Part shown: positions 6,285 to 7,377 of the stretch, piece after piece
Numbering within the stretch: position 1 is the stretch's first letter
Layout of the letters: the number at the start of each line of letters is the position of its first letter
NCBI GenBank assembly: GCA_023428365.1
Contig: JAEYYQ010000238.1
Coordinates: 1 to 7,377, forward strand
Direction: 5' to 3'
Source of the DNA: Pseudomonadota bacterium
GTDB lineage: Bacteria; Pseudomonadota; Alphaproteobacteria; Rhizobiales; Hyphomicrobiaceae
DNA: 7,377 nt
Notes under the pieces: model-generated
Database searches by the model: none
Told to the model about the DNA's origin: nothing
What the model saw: only the letters and a program-made list of their open reading frames with translations
Program-made: the position numbers and the translations under genes

Positions 6285-6733
6285 GCGCCGTTGCTAGCAG
6301 GGCTGGGATCGTCAGGCAATGTGACACGGCCTGATGCGTCCAGCGACCAGAACGGATTGTGCGCGACTTCCCACAGATGCCCATCCGGATCCGCGAAATA
6401 GCCGCTGTAGCCGCCCCAGAACACCTTCTGTCCGGCCTTGATCAGACGACCGCCGTTCGCAATCGCTCGCGACAAGGCACCGTCGACCTCTGCGTCGCTG
6501 GCGACATTCCAGGCCAGGGCCACACCGGAAAAGCCCGGCGGACTATCCGGCACGTGAGCATCGGCAGCCAGGCTCGCACGACCGAATAGAGCGAGCACAA
6601 CGCCGCCGAGCTGGAAGAAGGCGACCTCGGCTTTGCTCTCGCTGGAGGCCGTCAGCCCCATGGCTTCATAAAAGCGGCGGGCGCGCTGAACGTCCTCGAC
6701 GCCGAGTGTCAGCAGACTGAGTTGAAGACCCAC
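6281..6733 (-). CDS. VOC-superfamily (glyoxalase/bleomycin-resistance fold) protein
   Basis: The product is a 150-residue single VOC domain with two beta-alpha-beta-beta-beta halves (about 4-52 and 68-127). It starts with LSLLTLGVEDVQRARRFYEAMGL and ends with the typical GGYSGYFADPDGHLWEVAHNP. E122 in LWEVAHNP occupies the last metal-ligand position, but the usual first-strand His (in HxxLxVxD) is not seen, so metal binding is uncertain and this is not a canonical glyoxalase I. Substrate is unknown. I chose GTG at 6733-6731: it begins right at the domain, follows the crotonase-family stop by 4 nt, and has GGAAAGGG about 10 nt upstream. An ATG at 6784 would add 17 residues (MALSSKNGSRIGKGAEH) that overlap the upstream gene by 47 bp and do not look like VOC sequence. 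It is the middle gene of the minus-strand operon. Confidence 0.82.
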   Translation of the reverse strand: MGLQLSLLTLGVEDVQRARRFYEAMGLTASSESKAEVAFFQLGGVVLALFGRASLAADAHVPDSPPGFSGVALAWNVASDAEVDGALSRAIANGGRLIKAGQKVFWGGYSGYFADPDGHLWEVAHNPFWSLDASGRVTLPDDPSPASNGA

Positions 6734-6737
6734 GTGC

Positions 6738-7377
6738 TCAGCACCCTTTCCAATCCGGCTTCCGTTTTTCGAGGAAAGCGCCAATCCCCTCCTCCGCGTC
6801 GCGCGCCATCATATTGCGCACCATGACGTCGGCGGCGTAACGGTAGGCCTCGGCAACTGGCATCTCAGCCTGCCGATAGAATGCCTCCTTGCCGATGGCG
6901 ACAGTCAGAGGCGACTTGGACGCGATTTGGTTGGCGAGGACCAGAGCTTCATCGAGCACCTGATCACGCGAAACCACGCGGTTAATCAAACCGTAAGCGG
7001 CGGCGTCCGACGCGGACACCAGATCACCGAGCAACAGCATCTCCATGGCGCGCTTGCGCGGGATATTTCGTGACAGCGCCACCATCGGCGTCGAGCAGAA
7101 CAGCCCGATGTTGACGCCGGGGGTTGCGAACTGCGCCTCGTCGGCGGCGACCGCGAGATCGCACGTCGCAACGAGCTGGCAGCCTGCGGCGGTCGCGGTT
7201 CCCTGCACGGCAGCAATGAATGGCTTTGGAGAGGCCAGGATCGTCTGCATCAACGTCGCGCAGGTGGTCATCGCCGTTTCGTAGAAGCCTCTGCCGCCAT
7301 CAGCATCGCTGCGATGCGCGGTCAGCTCCTTCAGATCATGTCCCGCACAGAAGGCCGGGCCGTTGGCGGCCAGAACG
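6738..7377 (-). CDS. Enoyl-CoA hydratase/isomerase family protein (ECHDC3-like), C-terminal part
   Basis: The frame is open to the right edge; 212 residues are visible and roughly the first 50 are missing. The visible part starts with VLAANGPAFCAGHDLKEL, the first oxyanion-hole segment of the crotonase fold. It continues with PKPFIAAVQGTATAAGCQLVATCDLAVA (the second oxyanion-hole region), ATPGVNIGLFCSTPMVALSR, AMEMLLLGD...AYGLINRVV, and the C-terminal AFLEKRKPDWKGC. The fold acts on acyl-CoA thioesters. Compared with rat mitochondrial enoyl-CoA hydratase, the two catalytic Glu positions are Gln (codon 7178-7176, in AAGCQL) and Gly (codon 7118-7116, in TPGVNIG). The GHDLKEL and GLFCSTPM segments fit the ECHDC3 group, which also lacks these residues. 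A classical hydratase reaction is therefore doubtful. The ATG at 7271 is internal to the domain and is not the true start. It is the first visible gene of the operon with the VOC and CoA-binding genes. Confidence 0.9.
   Translation of the reverse strand, partial: VLAANGPAFCAGHDLKELTAHRSDADGGRGFYETAMTTCATLMQTILASPKPFIAAVQGTATAAGCQLVATCDLAVAADEAQFATPGVNIGLFCSTPMVALSRNIPRKRAMEMLLLGDLVSASDAAAYGLINRVVSRDQVLDEALVLANQIASKSPLTVAIGKEAFYRQAEMPVAEAYRYAADVMVRNMMARDAEEGIGAFLEKRKPDWKGC

Noticed and set aside
1..7377. CRISPR array, insertion sequence, phage or toxin-antitoxin content
   Set aside because: No spaced repeats, transposase or integrase motifs, terminal repeats or small paired ORFs with credible signals were seen on either strand.

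Overview
This is a GC-rich, gene-dense chromosomal window with short intergenic gaps and no mobile elements, tRNA/rRNA genes or CRISPR arrays. The protein families suggest an alphaproteobacterium, most likely of the Hyphomicrobiales (Bradyrhizobium/Rhodopseudomonas-like). Clues are the Methylobacterium-type serine-glyoxylate aminotransferase, the YccU-type CoA-binding protein and the membrane-bound class III cyclase. The taxonomy is inference from family resemblance, not a database result.

Left part (1-2346): two divergent metabolic genes share a 143-bp control region. The minus-strand gene runs off the left edge and encodes the N-terminal third or so of a large FAD-linked 2-hydroxyacid dehydrogenase (GlcD/YdiJ type). 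The plus-strand gene encodes a class V PLP aminotransferase closely resembling serine-glyoxylate aminotransferase. The control region carries a perfect 9-bp inverted repeat, a good operator candidate. A 2-hydroxyacid oxidase beside a 2-oxoacid/amino acid transaminase suggests a small oxidise-then-transaminate module around glyoxylate or a related 2-oxoacid.

Middle part (2347-5727): two plus-strand membrane protein genes. The first encodes an LtaS/OpgB-like enzyme (five predicted membrane helices plus a periplasmic alkaline-phosphatase-fold domain) of the kind that transfers phospho-headgroups. Just upstream lies a perfect 11-bp tandem repeat. On the minus strand it reads CTGTCAT-N4-CTGTCAT, the textbook PhoB (Pho box) spacing and sequence, so this gene may be a phosphate-responsive envelope-modification gene. 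The second encodes a six-helix membrane class III adenylate/guanylate cyclase with both metal Asp residues but an altered base-recognition residue (Thr) and Lys in place of the transition-state Arg.

Right part (5751-7377): a compact minus-strand operon, in transcription order an enoyl-CoA hydratase/isomerase-family protein (5' end outside the window), a VOC/glyoxalase-fold protein and a CoA-binding protein. The junctions are 4 nt and a 4-nt ATGA overlap, so translational coupling is likely. The crotonase-family protein lacks both catalytic Glu residues of classical enoyl-CoA hydratase and resembles the ECHDC3 group. This operon converges on the cyclase gene with only 23 bp between stop codons.

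Most of the window is ordinary core or accessory metabolism. The most noteworthy signals are the Pho-box-like repeat before the LtaS-like gene, the operator-like inverted repeat, and the departures from consensus active sites in the cyclase and the crotonase homologue.
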